A stretch of DNA of 64,000 nucleotides from Rhodanobacter sp. C05 (GTDB taxonomy: Bacteria > Pseudomonadota > Gammaproteobacteria > Xanthomonadales > Rhodanobacteraceae), in assembly GCF_002001165.1 (NCBI RefSeq), contig NZ_MUNQ01000009.1:186001-250000 (forward strand). Reading direction: 5' to 3'. The translations under genes were made by a program, and so were the position numbers. Numbering within the stretch: the stretch's first letter is position 1; the number at the start of each line of letters is the position of its first letter. The notes beneath the pieces were generated by a model. It was not told the origin of the DNA. It ran no database searches and worked only from the letters and a program-made list of their open reading frames with translations. This document shows positions 39,217-47,369 of the stretch, one piece after another.

Positions 39217-40692
39217 ATGCATACCGTGCCATCCCGACTCATGAGCTGGGCAGTCACTGACAGTCTGCTGCGTGGCTGCCTGACCGCAGCACTGCTTGGC
39301 GGAATTGCCGGCTGTGCGGCACCACTGCCCAGGCTGACTCCACCGGTGCCTGCGCAGTGGCAGCATGCGGCGGCCTCGGATCCGGCCAAGGCGACCGACC
39401 TGCATGGGTGGTGGCATGCCTTCGCCGATCCCGAACTCGATGCACTGGTCGACCGGGCACTGAGCAACAATCTTGACGTGGCGCAAGCCGTCGAGCGCCT
39501 GCGCGCCGTACGCGCGTTGCACGATCGCTCGCAGGCGCGTTACCTGCCGGTACTGACCGCGAGCACCAACGATGTGATCGATCCGGATGCGAGCGCCTCG
39601 TACTTCCTGATCGGCTTCGACGCCAACTGGGAATTCGGTTTGTTCGGACGGTCCACCGGCACCCGGCGCGAAGCAAATGGGGCGCTGAATGCCAGTATCG
39701 CCGACCTGCGTACCGCACAGGTGTCGCTGGTCGGCGAAGTCGTACGCGAATGGATCGAGCTGCGCACCGCGCAGCAACAGGAACAACTGTTATCCCGGAT
39801 CAACCAGACGCGCCAGCATGAATGGCAGTTGCTGCAAATACGCCAGCATCTGCAGCTGGCGCCACCCAACGTGGTCGACCAGGCCCAGGCGTCGTTTGCG
39901 CAATCCGCGGCTGCCCTGGCCGCGCCACGGCAGGCCATCAACGCCTCCGCGCAGCAGCTGGCCCTGCTGCTCGGTCAAAACCACCCCGACCCGGCATGGC
40001 TGCAACCCGGCACACCACCTGAACTGGGTGCATGGCAACTCGACAGCGCCCCGGCCGACCTGGTGCGTACGCGCCCCGAGATTGCCCGCGCCGAAGCGGA
40101 TGTGCTGCAGGCTGCCGGAGCACAGGCACTGGCCCACGCCGACCTGTTTCCCAGCATCGGTCTCGGTGGATCGATCGACTGGGCCACCGATATCAACAAC
40201 AACAAGAAACATCCCAGCACCCCCAATGCCATCGACTCACTGGGTCCGGTGATCAATATCCCGCTGTTCGACTGGGGTATCCGGCTGGCCGCCAAGCACG
40301 CCAAGGATCACGAGCTGAAAGCCAGCGTGCTGGCTTACCGGCAGGCGGTTCTGCAAGGTGTAACCGAAGCGGAAGCCGCGCTCGGTAGCGTGCAGCAACA
40401 ACAGCAACGTGAACAGCAGAGTCTGCTCGCATGGCAAGCACTGCAACGCGTCGACCAGACCACGCAGACACGCGTCGACCTGCACCTGGGCAGTCCGCTC
40501 GATCGCGCCGAAAGCCAGGTCGCCGCCGATCAGGCCGCGATCGAACTGGCCGATGCCCGTGCCGGGCACAGCCTCGCTTACGTGGCGTTGTTCAAGGCAC
40601 TCGGCGGCGCGCCATTGCCGACAGCTGACGAAATGGGCACACCACCACCGGAAACGTCATCCGGGGGCAGCACGGACAAGGTGCATCGCTGA
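39217..40692 (+). CDS. NodT-family outer-membrane efflux lipoprotein (OprM/TolC-like)
   Basis: 491 aa. A lipobox GIAGC (C33) follows the signal peptide, and the typical opening PPVPAQWQHAAASDPAKATDLHGWWHAFADPELDALVDRALSNNLDVAQAVERLRAVRAL is seen. Two OEP repeats span about 60-250 and 270-470; VINIPLFDWGIR is the usual second-repeat strand. It forms a trimeric outer-membrane tunnel. The start could be ATG 39217 or ATG 39241. It overlaps the next gene by 1 nt (TGATG), giving the order outer-membrane channel, permease, ATPase, adaptor. Confidence 0.92.
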   Translation: MHTVPSRLMSWAVTDSLLRGCLTAALLGGIAGCAAPLPRLTPPVPAQWQHAAASDPAKATDLHGWWHAFADPELDALVDRALSNNLDVAQAVERLRAVRALHDRSQARYLPVLTASTNDVIDPDASASYFLIGFDANWEFGLFGRSTGTRREANGALNASIADLRTAQVSLVGEVVREWIELRTAQQQEQLLSRINQTRQHEWQLLQIRQHLQLAPPNVVDQAQASFAQSAAALAAPRQAINASAQQLALLLGQNHPDPAWLQPGTPPELGAWQLDSAPADLVRTRPEIARAEADVLQAAGAQALAHADLFPSIGLGGSIDWATDINNNKKHPSTPNAIDSLGPVINIPLFDWGIRLAAKHAKDHELKASVLAYRQAVLQGVTEAEAALGSVQQQQQREQQSLLAWQALQRVDQTTQTRVDLHLGSPLDRAESQVAADQAAIELADARAGHSLAYVALFKALGGAPLPTADEMGTPPPETSSGGSTDKVHR

Positions 40693-41822
40693 TGGTGGCC
40701 CTTGCACGCAAGACGCTGATCTACGAGTGGCGACGCTTTCTGCCGGCGATGCTGGCGGTCGGTTTCGCCGGCTTGCTGCAGCTGCTGCAGATCGCACTGG
40801 TACTGGGCATCTTCGGCAGCACCAGCCTCTATATCACCGGCTCATCGGCCGATGTCTGGATCGGCTATCCCGGTACCCAGAGCGTGGGTTCGGGCCGAAA
40901 CATCGATGCCGACGTGGAATCGCGCATCCTGATGGATCCGGCCATCCAGCGCGTCGAGCCATATATCTGGGTCGACGGTGACTGGCGCGGCCCACGCGAC
41001 ACCGGCGGCGTCTCGGTGTTCGTTTCCGGCATCGACACGAGCCCCGACGGCCTGATGTTCTCCAAGGCACTGCCGGCCAACCTGCGCGCACGGCTGGCGG
41101 AGCCGGATGCGGTCGTCGTCGACCGTTCGGTGCTGGACCAGCTCGGCGTCGGCATCGGCCAGACCGCCACCATCAACGGCCACCAGGTGCGCGTGGTCGG
41201 CATCAGCAGCGGCCTGCGCGCGCTGGGTGGCGTCAACGTGCTGTGCTCGCTGGATACCGCGCGTCAGCTGGATGAGGATCCGGCTGACAGCGGACCGACC
41301 TATCTGGTCGCCAAACTGCACGATCCGTCCCAGGCCGATGCGGTCGCCATCCGGCTGCGTGGTGGTACCGCGTTCGGTCCCTATACCACCTGGAGCGCCA
41401 AGGATTTCGCGAAAATCTCGGTGCGCTACTGGCTGTTCGACACCGGCGCCGGCGCCGGCGTGCTGTTCCTGGCTGGCATCGTGTTCCTGGTCGGCGCGGT
41501 GATCACCAGCCAGACCCTGATCGCTGCGGTCAACGGCTCGGTGCGCGAATACGCCACGCTCAATGCGCTGGGCGTCGGCGTCGGCGCCTTGCGCAAGGTG
41601 GTGCTGGAGCAGGCGTTCTGGGTCGGCGCGCTGGGCCTGCTCGGCGCCGGGCTGCTCGGCATCGTGCTGATGATGCTGGCACGCAGCCAGGATGTGCCGG
41701 TGGTACTGACCGTACCTGCGGCGGTGGCCTGCATCCTGCTGGTGATGGGTCTCGCCGCCGTTTCCGGATTGGCCGCCATGCGCGCCCTGCGCCGCGCCGA
41801 CCCCGCCACCTTGCTGAGGTAG
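40692..41822 (+). CDS. FtsX-like ABC transporter permease (DevC/MacB-type)
   Basis: 376 aa. One N-terminal helix (about 18-40) is followed by a large periplasmic region (about 41-245: FGSTSLYITGSSADVWIGYPGTQ to WSAKDFAKISVRYW) and three C-terminal helices (about 250-280, 310-335, 342-365). FtsX-like features are the V-Y-A-T-L-N-A-L-G-V cytoplasmic loop (residues about 287-296) and the final LRRADPATLLR. This four-helix MacB/DevC type extrudes substrate through the outer-membrane channel rather than across the inner membrane. ATPase and adaptor genes follow within 6 nt. Confidence 0.9.
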   Translation: MVALARKTLIYEWRRFLPAMLAVGFAGLLQLLQIALVLGIFGSTSLYITGSSADVWIGYPGTQSVGSGRNIDADVESRILMDPAIQRVEPYIWVDGDWRGPRDTGGVSVFVSGIDTSPDGLMFSKALPANLRARLAEPDAVVVDRSVLDQLGVGIGQTATINGHQVRVVGISSGLRALGGVNVLCSLDTARQLDEDPADSGPTYLVAKLHDPSQADAVAIRLRGGTAFGPYTTWSAKDFAKISVRYWLFDTGAGAGVLFLAGIVFLVGAVITSQTLIAAVNGSVREYATLNALGVGVGALRKVVLEQAFWVGALGLLGAGLLGIVLMMLARSQDVPVVLTVPAAVACILLVMGLAAVSGLAAMRALRRADPATLLR

Positions 41823-41827
41823 TCGTG

Positions 41828-42580
41828 ATGCCCACTGCCACTGCAGCAGCACAGACACGCGCACCGGCCCTGCTGGCCGAAGGCATCAGCAAGGCCTTCA
41901 TGTCCGGCCATCAGCGCACACAAGTGCTGGACGGCCTCACGCTGAGCCTCGATGCCGGCGAACTGACCCTGATCTCCGGTCCTTCCGGTTGCGGCAAGAG
42001 CACCCTGCTGGCGATTCTCAGCGGCCTGCAGAAGGTCGACAGCGGTCGCGTGCGTGCGCTGGGCAGCGAACTGGGCCAGCTCGACCTGCGTGCACTGGAG
42101 CGCTTCCGCCTGCAACACACCGGTTTCGTGTTCCAGGGTTTCAACCTGTTCCCCGCACTGAGCGCGTTCGAGCAGGTCGAGTTGCCGTTGAACCACATGG
42201 GCCTGTCACGCAATGAAGCACGTCGCCGCGCACAGCAATCGCTGGAGGAAGTCGGCCTGGCGCATCGCATGCGCCTGCGGCCGTCCGAACTGTCCGGCGG
42301 CGAGAAGCAGCGCGTGGCGATCGCACGTGCGCTGGCCAAGGAGCCGGAGCTGCTGTTCGCCGACGAGCCGACCAGCGCACTGGACGCCGCCAACGGCCAG
42401 ATGATCATCGACATCCTGCACCGGATCGCGCGCACTCATGGCACCACCGTGCTGTGCGTCAGCCACGATCCACGTCTGGTCGTCCACGCCGACCGCGTCC
42501 TGGCGATGGAGGACGGCCGCATTCTCAGCGACCAGCGTCCACCCACGCCGGCCGCGCAAGACAATGGAATCCCATCATGA
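41828..42580 (+). CDS. ABC transporter ATP-binding protein (LolD/MacB-type)
   Basis: 250 aa. Walker A GPSGCGKS (51-58), Q-loop Q103, signature LSGGEKQR (155-162), Walker B LLFADEPTSALD (175-186) and switch His in VLCVSHDPRLV. The set is complete, so it is an active ATPase. The short A-loop region and the SxLD order place it with the LolD/MacB/DevA cluster. ATG 41828 is taken; a GTG at 41825 is adjacent. The stop overlaps the adaptor start by 4 nt (ATGA). Confidence 0.93.
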   Translation: MPTATAAAQTRAPALLAEGISKAFMSGHQRTQVLDGLTLSLDAGELTLISGPSGCGKSTLLAILSGLQKVDSGRVRALGSELGQLDLRALERFRLQHTGFVFQGFNLFPALSAFEQVELPLNHMGLSRNEARRRAQQSLEEVGLAHRMRLRPSELSGGEKQRVAIARALAKEPELLFADEPTSALDAANGQMIIDILHRIARTHGTTVLCVSHDPRLVVHADRVLAMEDGRILSDQRPPTPAAQDNGIPS

Positions 42581-43548
42581 AGTCGCCCCTGTTTCCCGCG
42601 CCACTGCACCCGCATGCCACGCTACTGATCCGCCTCGGCTGCGTGGCCGTAGCCATGTCATGGCTGCTGGCCGCCTGTTCGAAGTCTGCCGATACGCCCA
42701 GCAGCGCCACCGCCCAGCCCGCTGCCACATATACCGCCGTGGCACGCGGCCGGATCGATATCGAAGGTGGCCTGTTGAACCTGTCGATGCCCCGCGAAGG
42801 CACCCTCGCCAAGGTCGCCGTGCGTGAAGGCGACCACATCAAGCAGGGGCAGCTGCTCGCCATGCTGGATATCGAGCCGGCAACGCTCGCAGTGGATGCC
42901 GCGCAGACCCAGCTGGAACAAGCCCAAGCACAGCTGAAGCTGCTTGCCGTCAAACTGGCGGCGGCCCAGCAGCGCGCCCAGCGACTGGCTGCCGCCGTCG
43001 CCGCCGGCGCCGGCGACGGCCAGAGCGCCGACGACGCACGCGAAGCCGTCGCGCAGCTCGATGCCGAACAACAGGCCGATCGCGCCGCGCAGGACATGGC
43101 CAGCCAAAAACTGGATGAAGCCCGTTATGAACTGAAGCAGCGCAGCCTCCTCTCGCCGTTCGACGCCGAAGTGGTGCGCGTACTGGCCCAGCCCGGCGCC
43201 AGCGTCTCGCCCTCTTCCGGACCGCTGTTCACCCTGCTGCCGCAGAAGCCGCGGATCGTGCGTGCCGAACTCAATGAGAGTTTCGTCGGGGCGATCCAGC
43301 CCGGCATGCAGGCCGAGGTGGTCGCCGATGGTGGTCGCGACAATGCCCGCTGGAGCGCGCACGTGCTGCGCATCGGCAATGTCTACGGGCCGGCCACGCT
43401 GGAGAACGACCCGCAGATTCGCGCCAACGCGCGCACCGTGGAGTGCGTGCTGGCGTTTGACCAGCCACAAGATTTACGTATCGGCCAGCGCGTGATCGTG
43501 CGCTTCGGCGCCGCTGCGCCGAAGGTTCAGGCCACCTCGAAAGACTGA
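42577..43548 (+). CDS. HlyD/DevB-type periplasmic adaptor lipoprotein
   Basis: 323 aa. The signal ends in LLAAC, with C34 for lipid attachment. A lipoyl half-motif (MPREGTLAKVAVREGDHIKQGQLLAMLD) is followed by a coiled-coil hairpin about 95-215 (DAAQTQLEQAQAQLKLLAVKLAAAQQ onward), the second half-lipoyl (ELKQRSLLSPFDAEVVRVLAQPGASVSPSSGPLFTLLP) and a beta-barrel. It links the permease to the outer-membrane channel. It closes the tripartite ABC exporter operon 39217-43548. Substrate unknown; DevBCA-type systems export glycolipids, MacAB-type export macrolides or siderophores. Confidence 0.91.
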   Translation: MKSPLFPAPLHPHATLLIRLGCVAVAMSWLLAACSKSADTPSSATAQPAATYTAVARGRIDIEGGLLNLSMPREGTLAKVAVREGDHIKQGQLLAMLDIEPATLAVDAAQTQLEQAQAQLKLLAVKLAAAQQRAQRLAAAVAAGAGDGQSADDAREAVAQLDAEQQADRAAQDMASQKLDEARYELKQRSLLSPFDAEVVRVLAQPGASVSPSSGPLFTLLPQKPRIVRAELNESFVGAIQPGMQAEVVADGGRDNARWSAHVLRIGNVYGPATLENDPQIRANARTVECVLAFDQPQDLRIGQRVIVRFGAAAPKVQATSKD

Positions 43549-43631
43549 AGAAACCGCGATCTGCGACGCTTTAGCGTATCAAGGACCGTTATCGATCAAC
43601 GCGATGACGGCCTCCAGTACAGGGCAGGCGC

Positions 43632-44468
43632 GTGATCCAGCAAACTGATTTCTTCTTCGAAGGTGGGCGCAGCGGCGTACTGCTGATCCATGGCCTCACC
43701 GGCACGCCGATGGAAATGCGACTGCTCGGCAAGGGCCTGAACCGTGCCGGCTTCACCGTGCACGGCATGCAGCTGGCCGGCCACTGCGGCAACGCCGAAG
43801 ACCTGCTCGCTACCGGCTGGCACGACTGGTATGCCAGCGTGGAAAAGGCCGCCGACGAGATGCTCGGCAAGGTCGATCATCTCTTTGTCGGTGGCCTCTC
43901 GATGGGCGCGCTGCTGGCGCTGAAACTGGCCGCGGATCGGCCACAGCAGGTCGCCGGTGTCGGCGTGTATGGCGCAACCTTCCGTTACGACGGCTGGAGC
44001 ATTCCGTGGCTGGCGCGGCTCTCGTTCCTGCTGCCGCTGCTGAAGAAACTCGGCATCGGCCGCAACCGCAGCTTCATGGAACAGCCGCCGTACGGCATCC
44101 GCGACGAGCGCCTGCGTGCGCAGGTCAGCACCGCGATGCTCAGCGGCGACAGCGCCGCCGCCGGCCTGCCCGGCAACCCGTGGTATTCGCTGGCCGAGAT
44201 GTATGGCCTGGCTGCCGAAGTGCGCAGCCAGCTGCCGCAGGTGACTGCGCCGTGCCTGGTCGCGCACGCCAGCGAAGACGATGTGGCCAGCCTGAAGAAT
44301 GCCGAACTGGTGATGCGTGAAGTCAGCGCTCCGGCCGAGCTGCTGCTGCTCAAGGACAGCTACCACATGATTACCATCGACAAGGAACGTCGCACCCTGA
44401 TCGATCGTTCCGCTGCATTCTTCGACAATATTGCCGCGGGCAACGGCATACAGCGTGTCGCTGCCTGA
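43632..44468 (+). CDS. Est30-like carboxylesterase/thioesterase (alpha/beta hydrolase)
   Basis: 278 aa from GTG 43632 (an AGGG site precedes it). The catalytic triad is S90 in GGLSMGALLAL, an Asp at about 217-218 in ASEDDVASL, and H246 in DSYHMITIDKER, an arrangement like that of Geobacillus Est30. The oxyanion loop is VLLIHGLTGTP. It has no signal peptide, so it acts in the cytoplasm. In a cluster with an acyl carrier protein, it may release or trim an acyl chain, but any such role is inference. First gene of an operon with the two transporter genes and the DegT aminotransferase, overlapping the next by 1 nt. Confidence 0.88.
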   Translation: MIQQTDFFFEGGRSGVLLIHGLTGTPMEMRLLGKGLNRAGFTVHGMQLAGHCGNAEDLLATGWHDWYASVEKAADEMLGKVDHLFVGGLSMGALLALKLAADRPQQVAGVGVYGATFRYDGWSIPWLARLSFLLPLLKKLGIGRNRSFMEQPPYGIRDERLRAQVSTAMLSGDSAAAGLPGNPWYSLAEMYGLAAEVRSQLPQVTAPCLVAHASEDDVASLKNAELVMREVSAPAELLLLKDSYHMITIDKERRTLIDRSAAFFDNIAAGNGIQRVAA

Positions 44469-44848
44469 TGACACCGGTGGCGGGTTCCATTTCCTCCCTG
44501 GTGGCCGGCCTGTGGCTGCTCAACATCGTGCTCGACACCGGTGGCCAGCTGGCGTTCAAGGCAGCAGCCGGAGACGAGGATGCCGGTGACGGCATCGCGC
44601 GCTGGAAGCATATGGCGTCGAGGCCATGGCTGTGGCTCGGCATCAGCTGCTATGTGATCGAATTCCTGGTGTGGATCGCGTTCCTGTCGCTGATCCCGCT
44701 GTCCGAGGGCGTGCTGCTGGGTTCGATCAACATCGTCGCGATCATGGTCGCCGGACGCTTCCTGTTCGGCGAGAAGCTGACCCGACTGCGCGTCACCGGG
44801 ATTCTGCTGGTGACACTCGGCGTGGTGATCGTGGGAGTCGGCGGATGA
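44468..44848 (+). CDS. Half-size DMT/EmrE-like membrane protein 1 (ArnE-like)
   Basis: 126 aa, four predicted membrane helices. TM1 includes NIVLDTGGQLAFKAA, which aligns with the related protein encoded next. This size and the tandem, overlapping arrangement (ATGA with the next gene) resemble the ArnE/ArnF pair, the flippase of undecaprenyl-phosphate-aminoarabinose, and other heterodimeric small multidrug-resistance-like pumps. The classic Glu14 of EmrE is not evident; an Asp sits in TM1. Substrate unknown, possibly the lipid product of the cluster. Confidence 0.8.
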   Translation: MTPVAGSISSLVAGLWLLNIVLDTGGQLAFKAAAGDEDAGDGIARWKHMASRPWLWLGISCYVIEFLVWIAFLSLIPLSEGVLLGSINIVAIMVAGRFLFGEKLTRLRVTGILLVTLGVVIVGVGG

Positions 44849-45252
44849 AACGCTTCTACCTGATCGGGTTCCTGCTGCTGATGGGTTTCGACACCCTCGC
44901 GCAGATCAGTTTCAAATACGCAGGTACCCAGGCGCTGCCGGTCGCTGCCAGCCTCGAATGGGTGTTGCGTGTGTTTGGCCAGCCGTGGGTCTACGGCGCC
45001 GTGATCGGCTACATCGGCGCCTTCTTCACTTGGATGGCCCTGCTCAAACACGCACCGATCGGCCCCGCGTTCGCCGCTTCGCATCTCGAAGTGGTGTCGG
45101 TGATGCTGCTGTCGATCTGGCTGTTCGACGAACACCTCAACACCGCCCGCGTGCTGGGTGCGATCGCGATCATCGCCGGCATCGTCTGCCTGGGCATGGC
45201 CGAAAGTCGCGAGCACGTGCCCGAGAACGAGCCGGCTCCTGCCGAAATCTGA
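44845..45252 (+). CDS. Half-size DMT/EmrE-like membrane protein 2 (ArnF-like)
   Basis: 135 aa, four membrane helices. TM1 reads LLLMGFDTLAQISFKYAG, sharing the D-T-x2-Q-x2-F-K pattern with the upstream protein. APIGPAFAASHLEVVSVMLLSIWLFDEHL in TM3-4 and VLGAIAIIAGIVCLG are typical of DMT half-proteins. The C-terminus ends in an acidic tail. It likely forms a heterodimer with the upstream protein; each alone is too short for a full ten-helix DMT carrier. The aminotransferase begins 21 nt downstream. The start is fixed by the ATGA overlap. Confidence 0.82.
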   Translation: MKRFYLIGFLLLMGFDTLAQISFKYAGTQALPVAASLEWVLRVFGQPWVYGAVIGYIGAFFTWMALLKHAPIGPAFAASHLEVVSVMLLSIWLFDEHLNTARVLGAIAIIAGIVCLGMAESREHVPENEPAPAEI

Positions 45253-45272
45253 GCACTGGTCAAGCTGCGCGC

Positions 45273-46484
45273 ATGCTGCCCCGTCGCCCTCACGAACTGC
45301 CACCTACCGCCGGCCTGCCGCTGCGGCTGGGTGACCTGCGTCCAGGCGCAGCAACCTTGGCTGCCGACATCGCCGCGCAACTAGGCACCTCGCCGTTGCA
45401 ACTGGAATGCTCCGGTACCGCGTCGCTGCTGATCGCGCTGACGACACTGCATGAGCTGCAGCCGCAGCGCAGTCGCATCGTGGTACCCGCGTTCACCTGT
45501 CCGCTGGTGGCGATCGCTGTACAACAAGCCGGCCTCGAATTGCAGTTGTGCGATCTGCGCGCCGGCCACTACGACATGGATCCGGTCGCGCTACGGGCCG
45601 TCTGCGATGAACGCACGCTGGCGATCATTCCCACCCATCTGGCCGGCCGCGTCGCCGATGTCGACGATGCGCTGGCGGTCGCCAACAACGTCGGCGCGTA
45701 TGTGATCGAGGATGCCGCGCAGGCCTTGGGTGCACGCCGCGATGGCTGCAGCGTGGGCTTGGCCGGTGATATGGCTTTTTTCAGTCTGGCGGCCGGCAAG
45801 GGGCTGTCGATTTACGAAGGCGGCCTGCTGCTGGCTCGCGACCCGGAGCTGCACGCGCATCTTGCGCGAACCGCTGCACGCATCGTGCCCCGCCGTTTCG
45901 GTTGGGAGTGGAAACGCAGCCTCGAACTGCTCGGCTACGCTGCGCTGTACCAGCCGCGTGGCCTGCGGCTGGCCTATGGCAATCCCCTGCGCCGTGCCCT
46001 GCGCCGCGGCGATCCGGTGGCCGCGGTGGGCGACGATTTCCCGTTGGCGATTCCCCTGCACCGCGTCGGCCGCTGGCGTCAGGCGGTAGGCACGCATGCC
46101 GCCGCGCGCTTGCCGGCGTTTCTCGATGAGCTGTCTGCGCAGGCACAACGCCGCCTGCCACGGCTGCGCCGGATCGACGGCATCGAGGTACTCGATGATC
46201 CTGCCGGCGCACAGGGCACCTGGCCATTTCTGCTGCTGTTGCTACCCGATCAGCAACGCCGCGATGCTGCGCTGACCGAGTTGTGGTCATCCGGACTGGG
46301 CGTCAGCCGACTGTTCATCCATGCCCTGCCCGACTACGCCTACCTCGCCAGTGTGGTGCCGTCGCAGGACGTGCCGCACGCCCGCGATTTCGCGGCGCGC
46401 AGCCTGAGCATCAGCAACAGCCCATGGGTGAGTGATGACGACTTCGAGACGATCTGCCACACGCTGGAAGCCGTGCTGAGCTGA
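45273..46484 (+). CDS. DegT/DnrJ/EryC1/StrS-type PLP aminotransferase
   Basis: 403 aa. PLP lysine K176 in FFSLAAGKGLSIYEGG and the Asp that binds the PLP nitrogen, D147, in YVIEDAAQALGA are present, together with LECSGTASLLIAL and RIVVPAFTCPLVAIAV at the substrate site. Members aminate keto-sugars or other carbonyls; ArnB is one. This example lacks the usual N-terminal sugar-binding helix set, so the substrate may not be a nucleotide sugar. Fourth gene of the operon that starts at 43632. The frame is open further upstream through the DMT gene, but family similarity begins here. Confidence 0.88.
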   Translation: MLPRRPHELPPTAGLPLRLGDLRPGAATLAADIAAQLGTSPLQLECSGTASLLIALTTLHELQPQRSRIVVPAFTCPLVAIAVQQAGLELQLCDLRAGHYDMDPVALRAVCDERTLAIIPTHLAGRVADVDDALAVANNVGAYVIEDAAQALGARRDGCSVGLAGDMAFFSLAAGKGLSIYEGGLLLARDPELHAHLARTAARIVPRRFGWEWKRSLELLGYAALYQPRGLRLAYGNPLRRALRRGDPVAAVGDDFPLAIPLHRVGRWRQAVGTHAAARLPAFLDELSAQAQRRLPRLRRIDGIEVLDDPAGAQGTWPFLLLLLPDQQRRDAALTELWSSGLGVSRLFIHALPDYAYLASVVPSQDVPHARDFAARSLSISNSPWVSDDDFETICHTLEAVLS

Positions 46485-46487
46485 GTG

Positions 46488-47369
46488 TCAGCCAGCCGCT
46501 GCCGCAATCGCCGACAGCAATTGCAGGTTGAGCGCATGCTGCTGCGCCTGCCAGCCCGCCAGCTGCGCCGGATCGATCTCGGGCTGCTCGTCCATCGCCG
46601 ACAGCCTGCGCTTCCACCAGCTCTGGTAGCGGTAATGCGAGACCTCGCCGTTGATATCGCTGCCGACCATGCCGTTGCGCAAGCTGTCGATCATGGCCAG
46701 AGCATGATTCGTGAGCAGCCGACCTTGGTCCCAGTTGGTATGCGCCACTTCCGGCGCAAATGCATCCTTGTCGATCGACAGGTAACTCGGCGCGGTCTGC
46801 GTGCGTTGCGATTCGACGAACGCATCGACCATCGCCTCGGGTGTATCGAAGCCGCGGAACGCGTGTGCCAGGCCGAGCCGGCGCGCCCAGCGCGTGTCCA
46901 CCCCCATATTCCAGTAGGTGAGCTTTCCGCGCAGCAGGGGCGTCAGGTAGTTCTCCCACGCATGGCCACCGCCGATATCGGCCGAGGTGATGCCGAGCAC
47001 ATGCACATGACTGACCGTGGGCAGCATCGCGACGCGGCGCACCCATGAACCGCAATGCACGCCGAACGGAAAGCGCATGTTGTCCGGATGGTTGTCGAGC
47101 ACGACCACCTGCATCGGCGTACCCGGCTGCAGGCGTGCGATCAGCGGCCAGCTCAGATGATGGAAGTCGCCGCTGCCCATGAACACGGTGCCGTATTCCG
47201 CCGGCAGCAGTTCGTCGAGCATCGCGCGGAAGCGCCGCATCGTCGGCAGTGAACAGCCGAAGCGGATCGACTCCTGCCAATGCTCCAGCGGCAGCACCAG
47301 TCGATCGGGCAAGGGCCCGACCGAACGGTCGATGTCGAGTACGACAGGTCGGTTCGCGAGGTTATTCAT
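46488..47369 (-). CDS. Arginase-fold metalloenzyme, function unknown
   Basis: 293 aa. The ureohydrolase metal-binding motifs appear in order: GSGDFHHLS (H70 or H71; arginase GGDHS), VVLDNHPDNM (D92, H94, D96; the DxHxD motif) and YLSIDKDAF (D200, D202; SxDxD). So all six Mn ligands have counterparts, but the flanks differ from arginase and agmatinase (GDFHH, no DP after the last Asp), which suggests another amide or guanidino substrate. Start ATG 47369 overlaps the GNAT stop by 8 nt, so the two are coupled. It converges with the aminotransferase gene; the stops are 4 nt apart. Confidence 0.82.
   Translation of the reverse strand: MNNLANRPVVLDIDRSVGPLPDRLVLPLEHWQESIRFGCSLPTMRRFRAMLDELLPAEYGTVFMGSGDFHHLSWPLIARLQPGTPMQVVVLDNHPDNMRFPFGVHCGSWVRRVAMLPTVSHVHVLGITSADIGGGHAWENYLTPLLRGKLTYWNMGVDTRWARRLGLAHAFRGFDTPEAMVDAFVESQRTQTAPSYLSIDKDAFAPEVAHTNWDQGRLLTNHALAMIDSLRNGMVGSDINGEVSHYRYQSWWKRRLSAMDEQPEIDPAQLAGWQAQQHALNLQLLSAIAAAAG

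Noticed and set aside
44958..45272. Possible N-terminal extension of the DegT aminotransferase
   Set aside because: The open frame crosses the second DMT gene out of frame; family similarity begins at ATG 45273.
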